A DNA stretch of 64,000 nucleotides from Akkermansia muciniphila (GCA_945883695.1 CAMCYK010000001.1:40730-104729); one strand, 5' to 3'. Counted from the first letter of the stretch, positions 10,458 through 20,310 are shown. The notes: a model not told the origin generated them from the sequence alone. Made by a program: numbers and translations.

Positions 10458-12065
10458 TCAGCGCGGTCGGGCACAAGCCCGACGTTGCGGCGAGCGCCGG
10501 GCCAACAGCAGGCAGGACATCCCGGCCAGCAGCAACGAGGAAGGCTCGGGGATCACCGAGATCGATCCGTCGGCGAGGAAACTCGAGGTGCTCCAGCTCA
10601 ACCCGGCTGACAGGGCCGGCAGATCGAAGTCCGGGTTTCCGGAGACCGTGTAGCCGGCGGTCCAGTCGAAGACGTCGAAGGCGTCGCCCAAGGCCGGCGC
10701 GAACCCGTCCAGCAGGGCGACCTTCAAGGTGCCATCGAAGGCGATCTGTCCGCCGGCCCCGAACAGGGAGACCAGATCCATGCTCGAAGGATTGGCGATC
10801 TGGGCAAGATACACCGAGCCGAAATCTTGCGTGAACGAACCACCGAGGCTGAAGCTGCCGGTCAGGTTGCCCGGGGAGATCGCGGCCCCATCCCGGATTC
10901 GGAGCGACCCCGCCAGCGAGCCGGTGCCGGAGAGGGTGCCTCCCTGCACATCGGTGAGTCCGGAGTGGGTGCTCACGCCATCGAGCCTCAGGGTTCCGCC
11001 GCCGGTCTTGGTCACGGCGAGCGATCCACCGCCATCGGAGAACGATCCGCCGAAGTTCCCGCCGGAGACGGTGAGATCCGAGGTGGCGGCGGCACCGGCG
11101 GCGCTGGTGAGGCGGACGGTGCGGCTGCCGGACGCGCCGTCAAGGGTGATGCCGCCGGTGTGGCCGGAGTTGTCGTCGCTCAGGGTGATGCGGTGGTTCG
11201 GGTTCGCGCTGGTGTTGCGGATCGCGAGCGCGCCGGTGCCGCTGATCGGCGCGCTGATCGTGTGGTCGACCGCGGTGGTGCCGGTTCCCTGCGAGTAGAG
11301 GATCGTGCTGCCCGACTGGGCGGTGATGGTGCCGGCGATGTTCACGGGATGGGTCGCGCCGCTGACCTGCCAGGACCCGCCGTTGAGCTGGATGTTGCCG
11401 TTCCAGGTGAAGGAATTGGCGAGGGAACTGCCGCGCGAGGTGATCCATGTGGCACCGTTGTCCACCCGGACGGTGAAGCTGGCGGGCACCGTCGCGGCTC
11501 CCGAGGCGCTGCGGTATTCCGTGGTGCCGTCTCGCAACCACAGCGAACCGTTCGAAATGCTGGTCGACCCCGAGCCCACGGTGAGGTTCACACGGCCGGC
11601 GCCCGTGCGGCTCACGGTGCAGCCGCCGAGGTCCATCGTCGCAGGAATGGTGAAGGAGATCGCGTCCTTGGCGGTGCCTGCCGCGGCGTTCCAGGTCTGG
11701 TTTGCGGAAGCCGCGAAATTGCTGGCGATCGTCAGCGCGCCGGCACCGGTCGACTGATGGAGGATGCCACCCGAGCCGACCGTCAACACCGCTCCGGCGG
11801 TATTGCCGAAGGTCACCCCCACGCCGAGCGAGGCGTCCGCGCGGATGCCGCCCCAGCTCAGCGACGAGCCGATCGCCGGCTTGGGTGCCGTGGTGAGGGT
11901 GGCATCGAAGACCGCGATGTCGTCCGATCCGGGGACGACTTCACCGACCCAGCTGTCCTCCAGATTGTAGACGAAACCGTTGTCCGCCTTGAAGATGTCG
12001 GCGGCGCGGAGAGGCATTGCGGCCAGGGCGATTCCTCCGCCCAGGATGATGGCATTCGGATGCAT
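10458..12065 (-). CDS. PEP-CTERM sorted protein with autotransporter-associated beta-strand repeats
   Basis: This 535-residue exported protein begins with a signal peptide (MHPNAIILGGGIALAAMPLRA). The body is low-complexity Gly/Ser/Thr-rich beta-helix-like repeats, including a recognisable 'LAVTKTGGGTLRLDGVSTHSGLTDVQGG' type unit (split: LAVTKTGGGTLRL, then GVSTHSGLTDVQGGTL). The C-terminus has 'VIPEPSSLLLAGMSCLLLARR', the tripartite PEP-CTERM signal: PEP motif, hydrophobic helix, basic tail. Such proteins are cut and anchored or released by exosortase (EpsH/XrtA) and are linked to extracellular polysaccharide. No exosortase lies in the window. Only 21 bases separate it from the gene upstream on the same strand, so the two surface proteins may be co-transcribed. 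Confidence 0.85.
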   Translation of the reverse strand: MHPNAIILGGGIALAAMPLRAADIFKADNGFVYNLEDSWVGEVVPGSDDIAVFDATLTTAPKPAIGSSLSWGGIRADASLGVGVTFGNTAGAVLTVGSGGILHQSTGAGALTIASNFAASANQTWNAAAGTAKDAISFTIPATMDLGGCTVSRTGAGRVNLTVGSGSTSISNGSLWLRDGTTEYRSASGAATVPASFTVRVDNGATWITSRGSSLANSFTWNGNIQLNGGSWQVSGATHPVNIAGTITAQSGSTILYSQGTGTTAVDHTISAPISGTGALAIRNTSANPNHRITLSDDNSGHTGGITLDGASGSRTVRLTSAAGAAATSDLTVSGGNFGGSFSDGGGSLAVTKTGGGTLRLDGVSTHSGLTDVQGGTLSGTGSLAGSLRIRDGAAISPGNLTGSFSLGGSFTQDFGSVYLAQIANPSSMDLVSLFGAGGQIAFDGTLKVALLDGFAPALGDAFDVFDWTAGYTVSGNPDFDLPALSAGLSWSTSSFLADGSISVIPEPSSLLLAGMSCLLLARRSPQRRACARPR

Positions 12066-12086
12066 GGAGTCGTGTTTCGGATAGGA

Positions 12087-14742
12087 TCAAGGTTCCGCCT
12101 TGAGACGGGCGAAGAGGCGCCCTTGCGGGGCGTTGGTGGCGGGGATGAAAGCGGTCACGCGGTCCGGGGTGGCGGTGGTATCGATGGTGACGATGACTCC
12201 GTTTGCATCCGGTCCGGAGGATGCGGGTCCGATCATGACCGGGTTCCAAACGATGAAGTCGGGAGTCCATTCGATGGCAAGGGCGGCTTGTCCGATGCTT
12301 GCCTCCGCGCGCTCGAACCGGAGCATGATGCCGCTGGCCGTCTCGGTGGCGAGCAGCGGGGCGTTTTCCGGGATCGCAGGATCGCCGCCGAGGATCCATT
12401 CCAGGGAATTGGCGATCCGGTCGCCATCCGGATCCGCGCCGGGAGCGGTGTCCGCCGGGGTGGCGAGCGCGGGGTAGCCGCCAAGCCAGACCTGATAGGG
12501 ATCGGCGCTGCCGCCGCCCACGTTCAAGCGGCCGGCACCGGCAAGCGACGGACTGGTACGGGCCGCGCCTGATCCGGGAGCGCCCCATTCGCCGGCCGGC
12601 TGGGACGTGCCGTCGAGAACAAGTTCGCGGATGGTATCGGTGCCGTTGAAGTCGAGTTCCAGCACCGCGCCCGGGCTGATGCGGATGGCCGAGTTGTTGG
12701 AGAAGCCGCCGCTCGAGGTGGTGCGCAACCTCCCGGCGAGGACGCTGGGGTCTCCGCTGTAGGAGGCGTTTCCGGTGAACACCAAGGTGCCCGCGCCCAC
12801 CTTGGTGAGTGCGAGCGGCCTCGCCCCGTCGGTGAGGGTTCCCGCGAACTCCCCGGCACCGACCACCACGGCGGCCGGGTTTGACGGGTGGGCGTTGGCA
12901 AGGGTGCCGCGTCCCTCAAGCCGCCCCAGTTGGACGGTCGAACCGTAGATTTCGAGCGTGTTTCCGGCAGCGATCTCCCCCACGGCGCTGGCGCTGCCCG
13001 CGTTGGCATTCCGCAACTGGAGGGTCCGGTTGCCGGCGGTCGCGTCCAGCCGCACGCGGCCGGTGAAGCCCGAATTGTCTCCCTCGAAGCGGATGGGGTC
13101 GGGATACGGGCGCGGACTCGACGGACTGACGTGCAAGGTGCCGGCGCCGTGGAGCGGGCCGCTGAGCGAAAAGCGCACGCCGCTGGTGGTCGTGAGGTTG
13201 CTGGCGATGAATGACAGTTTGGACTCGCCGGACACCGAGATGGGGCCCGACAGCGTCAGCGGCTGGAGCACGAAGTTATCCAGCCCGAGGTTGAGTTCGC
13301 CATCGGCCAGCTGGATCGCCGGCGAGGCGGTGACCCCGCCGCCGGTGTTGTTGATCGAAATCATGCCGCCGGTCTCGGCACGCAAGGTCAGGTTGCCGGC
13401 GAGTTTCAGGTCGCCGGACAAACCGCCGGAACTGAAGGAAAGCCGGCCTTCGGAGCAGACGAGAGTGCCAGGGGACAGGTCGTAGCCGCCGCGGGTCGTA
13501 GCCGCCGCGGAACCAAAGGTCCTCCGGCCCGGTCTTGGTGGCGGTGAAACCTCCCAGGTCGAGGGTGGGCGTCAGGTAGTCGCTGTAGGCGATGAATTCG
13601 ATGCCGGGAACGAACTGAGCCACCGGCATCACATTCCATTGTTGGTCGGCGGTCAGCCGCAGGTCGCAGCCAAACTGCAGACCGCCGCCCGGGCCGTTTG
13701 TCTGGAGACCGCCCGCGCCGATCGACAGCACCGCGCCGGCGGTCGCGCCAACACGCCAGGACTGCCCGTTGCCACCGGTCTTGAAGCCGCGCAGCTCCAT
13801 GCTGGATCCCAGCGGGGAGTTGCGAAACGAGCTGCTCATGCGCTTGTCCGCGCGCGCGACGTCGCCCGGTCCGGGGACGAAGCGCTCGATCCAGCAGCGC
13901 GGGTCGTCGAGCGGCAGCAGGTTATCGCCGTCCTTGGCGAAGGTCAGCGGAGCGAAGTTGTCGAGCGCCGCGTCAGCGCCCGTGACCCGCACCGCCAGAC
14001 CGTGCGCCATTTCGAAACCCACGCCGAACGCGGCCGCGGAAACCGTCGCGGACCACGGTTGCCCGCCCGCGGCCAGCGGGTCGAAGTCGAGCTCGCGGCC
14101 GGAGGTCAGGTCGCGGACCCGCAGCGTGACCCTGCGCGCGGCGGTCGCGTCCGGCGTGGAATGCGTCACCGCGAGGCGGTACCAGTGGCCGGGGGTCGGC
14201 GCGACCCCGGAGGAAAGGATTCCACCTCCCACGCCTTGGAGGCCGAACACCAGGTTTGCCCCGTCCAGCAGAAGGCCGGCCTGAAGCTGCGTTTCAGCCA
14301 GGTCGTAGCGGAAATCGTCGTCGGCATCGAACCATAATCCGGCAATCATCGGTGCTCCGCCCGCCAACAGCTCGAAGACCATCCCGCCGGTATCCGGATC
14401 GAAGGGGACGAAGGCGTCTTTGGCCCCGATGTAGGCCTCGTTGGTCCCGGATCCGCGAAGTTGCCGGCCGGTCCCGGGATACTCGCCGCTGGCGTCGGCC
14501 GCCACCAGCAGGCCACCGCTGGAGCCGCAGCTGTCCGACCAACCCTCCTCACCCAGGAATTCCTTGTTGCTGCTGCCCGGCGTGGCAAAGGCAAGCGCGC
14601 CTTCCGGATAGGAATCGAAATCGACCCGCTGGGCGCTCAGCGGCGCGGCGGAAATGCCGGCCAGAAGGGCGGCGGACAAAACGAACCCGCGCTCCTTGTG
14701 GTTAGACTTTGGCCAGGGGAGGGCATGGGGGATGACGGTCAT
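12087..14742 (-). pseudogene. large beta-strand-repeat surface protein split by a 16-bp tandem duplication
   Basis: Two reading frames make one protein. The first part (from 14742) has a signal sequence (…GFVLSAALLAGISAAPLSAQ), a LamG/concanavalin-like region ('GMVFELLAGGAPMIAGLWFD', 'GHWYRLAVTHS'), then beta-strand repeats. The frame is lost at 13479-13510. The second part resumes with 'TLVCSEGRLSFSSGG' and ends normally at 12087 after a 'DPDGDRIANSLEWILGGDP' motif and a verrucomicrobial C-terminal module. Deleting one duplicated 16-mer leaves exactly 880 codons in a single frame. No PEP-CTERM tail is present. This may be a phase-OFF gene rather than a dead one, since no other lesion is seen. 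Confidence 0.78.
13479..13510. repeat. 16-bp tandem duplication causing a frameshift
   Basis: The 16-mer gtcgtagccgccgcgg occurs twice with no gap (13479-13494 and 13495-13510). One copy restores 'LWFRGGYDLSPGTLVC' on the minus strand. Two copies shift the frame by +1. Confidence 0.9.
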
Positions 14743-15065
14743 GATGATTTGAGTTTCCTGGGGAGACGGTGGTGAAAACGGCGGTCCGGAGATGTTTCCG
14801 CCGCGCAGGGCCCGCCCGGACCGGTCCGGAACCCGCGGAGCCGGGTTCAGGAGGGCGAAGCCCCGCGACGGCGATCCTCACTCCTAGGAAACAGCGGGAA
14901 CAGGGCGCTGGTTAACCGGAAGCGGGGGCAGGCGGGGTTTTGGTGGATGGCGCAAAGCGTGAGTTGAGGTTCGGCAGGTGGTTGCTGGAACGAGCGTCGG
15001 CGCGGCCCGGCGGGGAGAGCGCCGGATCCGTCGCGCCCGCCTTGACCGGGGAGGCCGTTGGCGGC

Positions 15066-15557
15066 ATGGTGCGCAAGATGTCCGCCAGCAAATCGGTTGT
15101 TTTCGTCTGCACGGGGAATACCTGCCGCAGTCCGATGGCCGAGGGCTTGTTCCGCAAGGCGGTCGAGACGCGCGGTGACTTCAAGGTGAGTTCCGCCGGC
15201 ATCGCGGCCTATCCCGGCGACCGGCCGAATCCCGAGACGGTGAGGTTCCTAGGGGGGCGCGGGATCACCCTCGACGGCTTCTCCAGCCAGCCGGTCTCGC
15301 CGGAGCTGCTGGAGCAGGCCACCCATGTTTTCGCGATGACCTCCGGCCACCTGGAAACGCTCGAAAGCCTGTTCCCCGAGTTCGTCGACAAATTTTTCCT
15401 GGTCTGCGAGTTCGTGGAACTCCCCGGCCGCGGGGTGGCGGCCGACGTGCCCGATCCCATCGGCATGGGGAAGAAGGCATACGAGGAGGTCGGCAAGACG
15501 CTCGATCAGGCGATTCCCACCCTGATCGCCTTCATCGACCAGACCTGGCAGGGGTGA
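15066..15557 (+). CDS. low-molecular-weight protein phosphatase, YwlE (protein-arginine phosphatase)-like
   Basis: This 163-residue LMW-PTP-fold enzyme has its P-loop near the N-terminus: [15 protein letters not shown], with nucleophilic Cys and Arg in CX5R. The aspartate loop is '[16 protein letters not shown]'. In Bacillus YwlE the P-loop Thr in 'CTGNTCRS' gives specificity for phospho-arginine; the same Thr is present here. The next gene encodes RpiB and GlyA, copying the Bacillus ywlE-rpiB-glyA order. The frame is open to 14940, but conserved sequence starts around '[13 protein letters not shown]'; the ATG at 15078 is also possible. No McsB-type arginine kinase is in the window, so the substrate is an inference. 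Confidence 0.85.
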   Translation: MVRKMSASKSVVFVCTGNTCRSPMAEGLFRKAVETRGDFKVSSAGIAAYPGDRPNPETVRFLGGRGITLDGFSSQPVSPELLEQATHVFAMTSGHLETLESLFPEFVDKFFLVCEFVELPGRGVAADVPDPIGMGKKAYEEVGKTLDQAIPTLIAFIDQTWQG

Positions 15558-15656
15558 AGTTCCAAGGAAGAAGTGCCAACATTCCGGACCGGCCTTGCGA
15601 GTGCTGGGATTTTCCCCTGCCTTTTTTGGCACTTGGCACTTCTTTCTTGGCACTTC
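15557..15656. repeat. inverted pair of 'aagttccaag / cttggcactt' repeats
   Basis: Directly after the phosphatase stop comes 'aagttccaaggaagaagtgcc' (15557-15577). At 15623-15656 is the opposite-orientation run 'ttttggcacttggcac…cttggcacttcc'. The two could pair over a spacer of about 45 bases. The same motif borders actD (49904-49937 and 50507-50541). Confidence 0.6.
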
Positions 15657-15697
15657 CGGCCTCCACGGCCATTTCCCTCCCGCCCCAAGTGACCATC

Positions 15698-17371
15698 ATG
15701 AGCCAGCAGCCCTTGCGTATTGCCCTCGGCGCCGATCACGGCGGAGTTGATCTGAAGAACGCCATCGCGGCTCACCTCAAGGCCGCCGGCCACGAGGTCG
15801 ATGATTTCGGTACCAACGGCAGTGAATCGGTCGATTACCCGGATTTTGCCAACCAGGTCAGCCGCGCGGTGGCCGACGGCACCCACGATTTCGGAATTCT
15901 CTGCTGCACCTCGGGCGTCGGCGTGTGCATCACCGCCAACCGCCACCGTCATGTCCGCGCCGCGAGCGTCCGGACGGTGGAGGAAGCCGCGATCACCCGG
16001 TTGCACAATGACGCCAACGTGCTCTGCCTCGGCGGGAAGGTTCACGACACGGCGCTCGCCACCGCGATGGTCGATACCTTCCTGGCCACCGGGTTCGAAG
16101 GCGGCCGCCACGAGCGCCGGGTCTGCAAGTCGTCCGGTTCCCGCATCGCGGAGACCGACCCGGCGATCCACGCGGCCATCGTCGCCGAAGAACGTCGCCA
16201 GCGGAACAGCATCGAACTGATCGCCTCGGAAAATTTCGCCTCGCCCGCGGTGATGGAAGCCCAGGGTTCGGTGCTGACCAACAAATACGCCGAAGGTTAT
16301 CCCGGCCGCCGCTGGTATGGCGGCTGCGAGAACGTCGATGTGGTCGAGCGGCTCGCGATCGACCGCGCCAAGCAGTTGTTCGGGGCCGAGCACGCCAACG
16401 TCCAGCCGCACTCGGGCTCGCAGGCCAATACCGCGGTCTATTTCTCCGTCCTCAAGCCGGGCGACCGGATCCTCACGATGGACCTCGCGCACGGCGGGCA
16501 CCTGACCCACGGTCACAAGGCGAATTTCTCGGGCAAGTTTTACGATGTCGTCCACTACGGAGTCAGTCCCGACGACGAGCGGATCGACTACGACGCGCTC
16601 GCCGAACTCGCCCGCGAGTGCAAGCCGGTCCTCATCACCTGCGGGGCCAGCGCCTACTCCCGCGTGATCGATTTCGAGCGGATGGCGAAGATCGCCCGCG
16701 AGGTCGGCGCCTACCTTTTCGTCGACATGGCACACATCGCCGGTCTGGTCGCCGCCGGCGTGCATCCGAGCCCGGTCCCGCACGCCGACTTCGTCACCTC
16801 CACCACCCACAAGTCGCTGCGCGGGCCGCGCGGCGGGATCATCCTGTGCAAGGAGGAGTTCGCCAAAAAGATCGATGCCCAGGTCTTCCCGGGCATCCAG
16901 GGCGGACCGCTGATGCACGTCATCGCGGCCAAGGCGATCTGCTTCGGCGAGGCATTGAAACCGGACTTCAAGGGCTACCAGGAGCAGGTGATCAAGAATT
17001 CGCGCGCCCTTGCCGCGCGGCTCGCCCAGCATGGCTTCCGGATCGTCTCCGGCGGTTCGGACAACCACGTGATGATGGTCGATCTCCGGCCGAAGGGCCT
17101 CAACGGGGCCGACGCCTCGCACACTCTCGACGAGGCCGGCATCACGGTGAACAAGAACTCGATTCCCTTCGACACGGGCACCCCGATGAAGCCGAGCGGC
17201 ATCCGCATCGGCACTCCCGCGGTGACGACCCGCGGGATGATGGAGAAGGACGTCGAGCAAGTCGCCGATTTCATCGCCGAAGCCCTGGCGGCGATCGGAG
17301 ACGAGACCAAACTTCACGCCATCCGCGACAGGGTCTTCGCCTTCAACCGGCGCTTCCCGATGCCGTGGTGA
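15698..17371 (+). CDS. fusion of ribose-5-phosphate isomerase B and serine hydroxymethyltransferase
   Basis: One 557-residue protein holds two enzymes. Residues 1-145 are RpiB: 'IALGADHGG' and the '[21 protein letters not shown]' region, with C70 aligning to the catalytic Cys. It converts ribose 5-phosphate and ribulose 5-phosphate. Residues 155-557 are a full-length GlyA: '[16 protein letters not shown]', '[14 protein letters not shown]', and the PLP lysine K372 in '[14 protein letters not shown]'. It makes glycine and methylene-THF from serine. Only a short basic linker joins them, with no stop or shift. The start follows the repeat tract and precedes the conserved [16 protein letters not shown]. 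In Bacillus these are separate neighbouring genes. Both active sites look intact, so a bifunctional enzyme is likely. Confidence 0.93.
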   Translation: MSQQPLRIALGADHGGVDLKNAIAAHLKAAGHEVDDFGTNGSESVDYPDFANQVSRAVADGTHDFGILCCTSGVGVCITANRHRHVRAASVRTVEEAAITRLHNDANVLCLGGKVHDTALATAMVDTFLATGFEGGRHERRVCKSSGSRIAETDPAIHAAIVAEERRQRNSIELIASENFASPAVMEAQGSVLTNKYAEGYPGRRWYGGCENVDVVERLAIDRAKQLFGAEHANVQPHSGSQANTAVYFSVLKPGDRILTMDLAHGGHLTHGHKANFSGKFYDVVHYGVSPDDERIDYDALAELARECKPVLITCGASAYSRVIDFERMAKIAREVGAYLFVDMAHIAGLVAAGVHPSPVPHADFVTSTTHKSLRGPRGGIILCKEEFAKKIDAQVFPGIQGGPLMHVIAAKAICFGEALKPDFKGYQEQVIKNSRALAARLAQHGFRIVSGGSDNHVMMVDLRPKGLNGADASHTLDEAGITVNKNSIPFDTGTPMKPSGIRIGTPAVTTRGMMEKDVEQVADFIAEALAAIGDETKLHAIRDRVFAFNRRFPMPW

Positions 17372-17378
17372 GAGCCGC

Positions 17379-17870
17379 TCACGGCGGATCCAGCGGGGGC
17401 AAGACCCCGGCGGATCCGTCGTCGTACATCAGGGGTTCTTCCTCGACCTTCAGGGGCCGGAACTGGCCGTCATAGCTGTCGACCTGGAAGCGGAGCTCCT
17501 GCAGATCCCGGTTGGTTCCGCCAATGAGGTCGCGCAGTTCCTGGTTCTGCTCCACCGAGCTTTCGAGCAAGGTCAGCAGCTTCTCCACGCGGCTATCGGT
17601 GTCTCGCGGCGCATTGGCCCCGGTGGTCGGCCGGGAGGGGGCTTCGGCATCCCGGCGGGCCTCGGCGAGAAAGTCTCTGGCTTCCCGTGCCATCCCATCG
17701 TCGGGTAATGGGGAAGGGACGGGCCGCGAGGTCCCGACCGGCGCGAGATCGGCCGGCAACACCGCGGCCAGCGCGACCATGTCGCGGACGGAGAACCAGT
17801 GGGAACCGGCGGCTCCCGCCATCAGGGCGAGGGCGGTGCCGCAGACGAGCGGGATTTGGCTTGGTTTCAT
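17379..17870 (-). CDS. hypothetical exported or membrane-anchored coiled-coil protein, last gene of pilus cluster
   Basis: This 163-residue protein has an N-terminal hydrophobic segment (residues 8-22), a proline-rich linker, then a helical stretch (about 85-125) with 'RVEKLLTLLESSVEQNQELRDLIGG' character that should form a short coiled coil. The tail is acidic. I recognise no family. Its start overlaps the stop of the preceding gene by 4 bases, so it belongs to the minus-strand pilus/secretion cluster. It may be a periplasmic accessory factor. It ends 7 bases from the convergent rpiB-glyA stop. Confidence 0.6.
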   Translation of the reverse strand: MKPSQIPLVCGTALALMAGAAGSHWFSVRDMVALAAVLPADLAPVGTSRPVPSPLPDDGMAREARDFLAEARRDAEAPSRPTTGANAPRDTDSRVEKLLTLLESSVEQNQELRDLIGGTNRDLQELRFQVDSYDGQFRPLKVEEEPLMYDDGSAGVLPPLDPP

Positions 17871-18622
17871 CGCTGCTTATTGACGGGTGAAGGCTCCGGA
17901 GCGGGGGTGGCTTTGGGGGGCGCTTCGGGGGCAGCGGGCAGTGAACTTAAAAGTTGGCTGAGGCGGTCGAGCGCCGCGGACATCTGGCGCGAATCCTCTT
18001 CCATTCGCTCGATCGAGTTGCTCAGAACCGCGCTCATGGTGCCGGTCTGGGCATACCGGAGCCCGGGTTCGTAGCCGGGTTCGCCGACCGCCAGGACTTG
18101 TTCGCCATCGGCATCGGGGACCAGCAAATGCGGCCGGATCGACAGGGAAATGGTGGTGCCGTTGGCAAGCTGGACTTTCTCGACAAAGGCGGGAACTTCC
18201 TCGGGCTGTTCCAAGCGCCACCCTGCGGGTGGCAGGAACAGCGGCTTGGCGGGAAAGGGGGCGAGCAGCTTCACCGCGGCGGCATCGACTTTCGCGGAAC
18301 CATCCCTGCCCGGCTCCACCTGGACGGATACTCCCTCCGGTTCGGGCGCGGCGGGCGCTTCGTCGTTGATCGCCGCGTCAAGGTCGGGGTCATCCGCCGG
18401 CGCGCCGGGTTCCGGCGCGGGAACCTCGGAATCGAGGTCGCCGAGCGTCGGGTCGGTGGCGCTGATGTCGACCGTGACCGAGGGCATGTCCTCGTCTTCA
18501 AAGCCTTCCGTCAACGCGGACAGCACCGGATCGCGCTCCGAGGCTTTCGGCGCGATGTCCTGGGCAATGGCGGAAACGGCCGCGAGGGCGAGGCAGGCGG
18601 AAATGGGGCGGAGCGGGGTCAT
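17867..18622 (-). CDS. hypothetical exported protein of pilus/secretion cluster
   Basis: This 251-residue protein has a signal peptide (MTPLRPISACLALAAVSAIAQ), then an acidic Pro/Ala/Asp-rich region (residues 45-105). A conserved-looking domain (about 110-190) contains 'LFLPPAGWRLEQPEEVPAFV' and 'YEPGLRYAQTGTMSAVLSNS'. Next comes a short helix (SIERMEEDSRQMSAALDRL) and a Pro-rich tail. No known family recognised. It overlaps both neighbours by 4 bases (translational coupling). Likely periplasmic, working with the type IV filament machine. Confidence 0.6.
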   Translation of the reverse strand: MTPLRPISACLALAAVSAIAQDIAPKASERDPVLSALTEGFEDEDMPSVTVDISATDPTLGDLDSEVPAPEPGAPADDPDLDAAINDEAPAAPEPEGVSVQVEPGRDGSAKVDAAAVKLLAPFPAKPLFLPPAGWRLEQPEEVPAFVEKVQLANGTTISLSIRPHLLVPDADGEQVLAVGEPGYEPGLRYAQTGTMSAVLSNSIERMEEDSRQMSAALDRLSQLLSSLPAAPEAPPKATPAPEPSPVNKQR

Positions 18623-19401
18623 CGGTTCTGGATTTCGATGGCTTGGGTGCTGTCAAGGCTCTCGGTTTGGGCCGGCCCGGCTTCGCGGGTGAGGGAAGGG
18701 CTGTCGGCGCGCAGCACCGAGGCGGGAATCGAGGTTCCAACCAGCGAGTTCCACTCCGCGAGCAGCGTGCCGCCTTCGTCGCGGAGCAGGCGGCAAGCTT
18801 CCTGGTAGTGGCCGATACGAACCATCAGGTCGCGCGCCTGGGCCACCTCTTCGGTGGTCCAGCGGAGGGCCCGGCTGCGATAGAGCACGGGGACCTCGAG
18901 CGCGATCTTGCCGAGGTCTTCGCCGCCCGGGCCCTGGGCCTTGAGGACGTGTTGGATCTGGAGATTGGTCTGCTCGTACGCGTTCTCCGGGCCGGTCTGG
19001 GCGGAGGCAAAGCGGCGCGGGTCGGCGGGCTGCGGCTTGGAAACATCACCCGGCAGGGCGCTCGCCCGGGGCAGCAAGGAGTCCGCGTCCGGCGCAGCGG
19101 CCGTGGCCGCCGCAAAAACCGGGGAGGGGGCGCTCGCGGTGGCCGCCGGCCCGTGCGGAGAGCCGGTCACAATCACCGGCTTGGTCATGTAAAGTCCGCA
19201 GAAGACCGCCGCCATGGCGGTGCTGCCGGCGAGCAGCCACGGGTAGGCCCGCTGGACCGGACAGGTGGTGGAACGACGGTTGGAAGCGGTGGAAGTCGGA
19301 TGGGTCAAGGGCCCCAGCTCCAGGGTCTGGGGGCTGGCTGGCACCGGCACCGGCTTCGTGGCCAAGGGCGTCGCTTGGGTCGTGGTGGGCAGGGGTCGCA
19401 T
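18619..19401 (-). CDS. hypothetical single-pass membrane protein of pilus/secretion cluster
   Basis: This 260-residue protein has a cytoplasmic Pro/Thr-rich N-terminus of about 50 residues, one transmembrane helix (residues 53-72, AYPWLLAGSTAMAAVFCGLY) and a periplasmic part. Within that part, residues 135-215 are predicted mostly helical ('EVAQARDLMVRIGHYQEACR', 'LLAEWNSLVGTSIPASVLRA'). The layout resembles bitopic assembly proteins such as GspC or TonB-like couplers, but no family signature is visible. It starts 4 bases after the upstream stop, inside the same operon. Confidence 0.6.
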   Translation of the reverse strand: MRPLPTTTQATPLATKPVPVPASPQTLELGPLTHPTSTASNRRSTTCPVQRAYPWLLAGSTAMAAVFCGLYMTKPVIVTGSPHGPAATASAPSPVFAAATAAAPDADSLLPRASALPGDVSKPQPADPRRFASAQTGPENAYEQTNLQIQHVLKAQGPGGEDLGKIALEVPVLYRSRALRWTTEEVAQARDLMVRIGHYQEACRLLRDEGGTLLAEWNSLVGTSIPASVLRADSPSLTREAGPAQTESLDSTQAIEIQNR

Positions 19402-19405
19402 GAGT

Positions 19406-19891
19406 TCAAGGTGCGGGCAATTCGTCCGGCGGCTCCGCGGCGGGTGGTTCCACGGGCGCGGGCGGGACGTGGACGGCGTGGGTGATCACGGTTTGATCGG
19501 AGACGCCCGGGAACACGGTCAAGGTGAGCGAGTCCCGGGTCAGCCGCAGATGCTTGTGGACGCCGCCGTGGTCGCTGGTCGCCTGAACCCCGGGAACCAC
19601 CTCAAGCGGACCGCCGGGCGCGCTCTGTTGTCCGATCCCGTCGGAACGGTAAATGGTGAAAGTGGACCAGGCGTCCGACTGGGCGTCGGTCGTCAGGCGG
19701 ATCGTCACCCCGTCGGTTGAAACCGACAGCTTGAGCGGCTTGATCGGTATCCGGACCACCTTGCCGTTGCCGGTGATCTTCGTCTGGCTGCGGATGACGT
19801 AATCGCCGAACGTGTCAAAGTCGCCCTGTTCAGCCCCCGCGCTGAACACGAATGCCAAGGCGACCCCCGCGACTCTGGACAGAAGTTTCAT
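19406..19891 (-). CDS. hypothetical periplasmic protein of pilus/secretion cluster
   Basis: This 161-residue protein has a signal peptide (MKLLSRVAGVALAFVFSAGA). The rest is beta-rich: 'FGDYVIRSQTKITGNGKVVR', 'LKLSVSTDGVTIRLTTDAQS', 'HLRLTRDSLTLTVFPGVS'. The tail is proline-rich. No recognised family. Its start overlaps the stop of the pilin gene by 4 bases, which suggests it works with that pilin. The frame is open further upstream, but the signal peptide marks the start. Confidence 0.6.
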   Translation of the reverse strand: MKLLSRVAGVALAFVFSAGAEQGDFDTFGDYVIRSQTKITGNGKVVRIPIKPLKLSVSTDGVTIRLTTDAQSDAWSTFTIYRSDGIGQQSAPGGPLEVVPGVQATSDHGGVHKHLRLTRDSLTLTVFPGVSDQTVITHAVHVPPAPVEPPAAEPPDELPAP

Positions 19892-20310
19892 TCGCCGACG
19901 TCCCACTGGGAGTCCGTGGTGGTTTTGGAAGGATCGTAGCGGGTGCCGTCGATCCCGCTGGTGTTGGTCGTGAGATAAGGAGGCGAGACGTTCACCCGGG
20001 GGTAGAGCGTGGCGCTGTCCAGCGACTTCGAGGTCGGCATGGTTGCCGGATTGTTCGGCAGATACGGTAACAGCAAAGCTGGAGTCAGGGACGTCAAGGG
20101 GACCGTCGGGTTGTCGGCAAGATAGGTCCGCTGGGCGACATAGACGGTCCGCAGGTTCTCCGAAGCGTCGCGGGCGAGTTTCCATTGTCCCACCACGTTG
20201 GAAACGTAAAAGCCGGAGGTCATCAGCGCGAGCAGGACGAAGATCACGATCGACATCTCGATCAGGGTGAATCCCCGCGCTTGGAACCGGGTGGACGGGC
20301 TGGCTTTCAT
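19888..20310 (-). CDS. type IV pilin / pseudopilin-like protein
   Basis: This 140-residue prepilin has a short basic leader ending in Gly, then the class III N-methylation motif and hydrophobic helix: 'RGFTLIEMSIVIFVLLALM' with Glu at +5 of the mature protein. The rest is a small globular domain with Thr/Asn/Pro-rich loops and no obvious cysteine pair. It would be cut by a PilD-type prepilin peptidase (not in the window) and polymerised by the GspE/GspF machine encoded just upstream. It is one of two pilins in the cluster; the other is at 29397-29813. Confidence 0.88.
   Translation of the reverse strand: MKASPSTRFQARGFTLIEMSIVIFVLLALMTSGFYVSNVVGQWKLARDASENLRTVYVAQRTYLADNPTVPLTSLTPALLLPYLPNNPATMPTSKSLDSATLYPRVNVSPPYLTTNTSGIDGTRYDPSKTTTDSQWDVGE

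Noticed and set aside
14743-15065. Upstream extension of the phosphatase to 14940 and a regulatory element in the gap
   Set aside because: Residues encoded before 15066 show no LMW-phosphatase similarity, and the GC-rich gap shows no clear operator, promoter hexamer or terminator.
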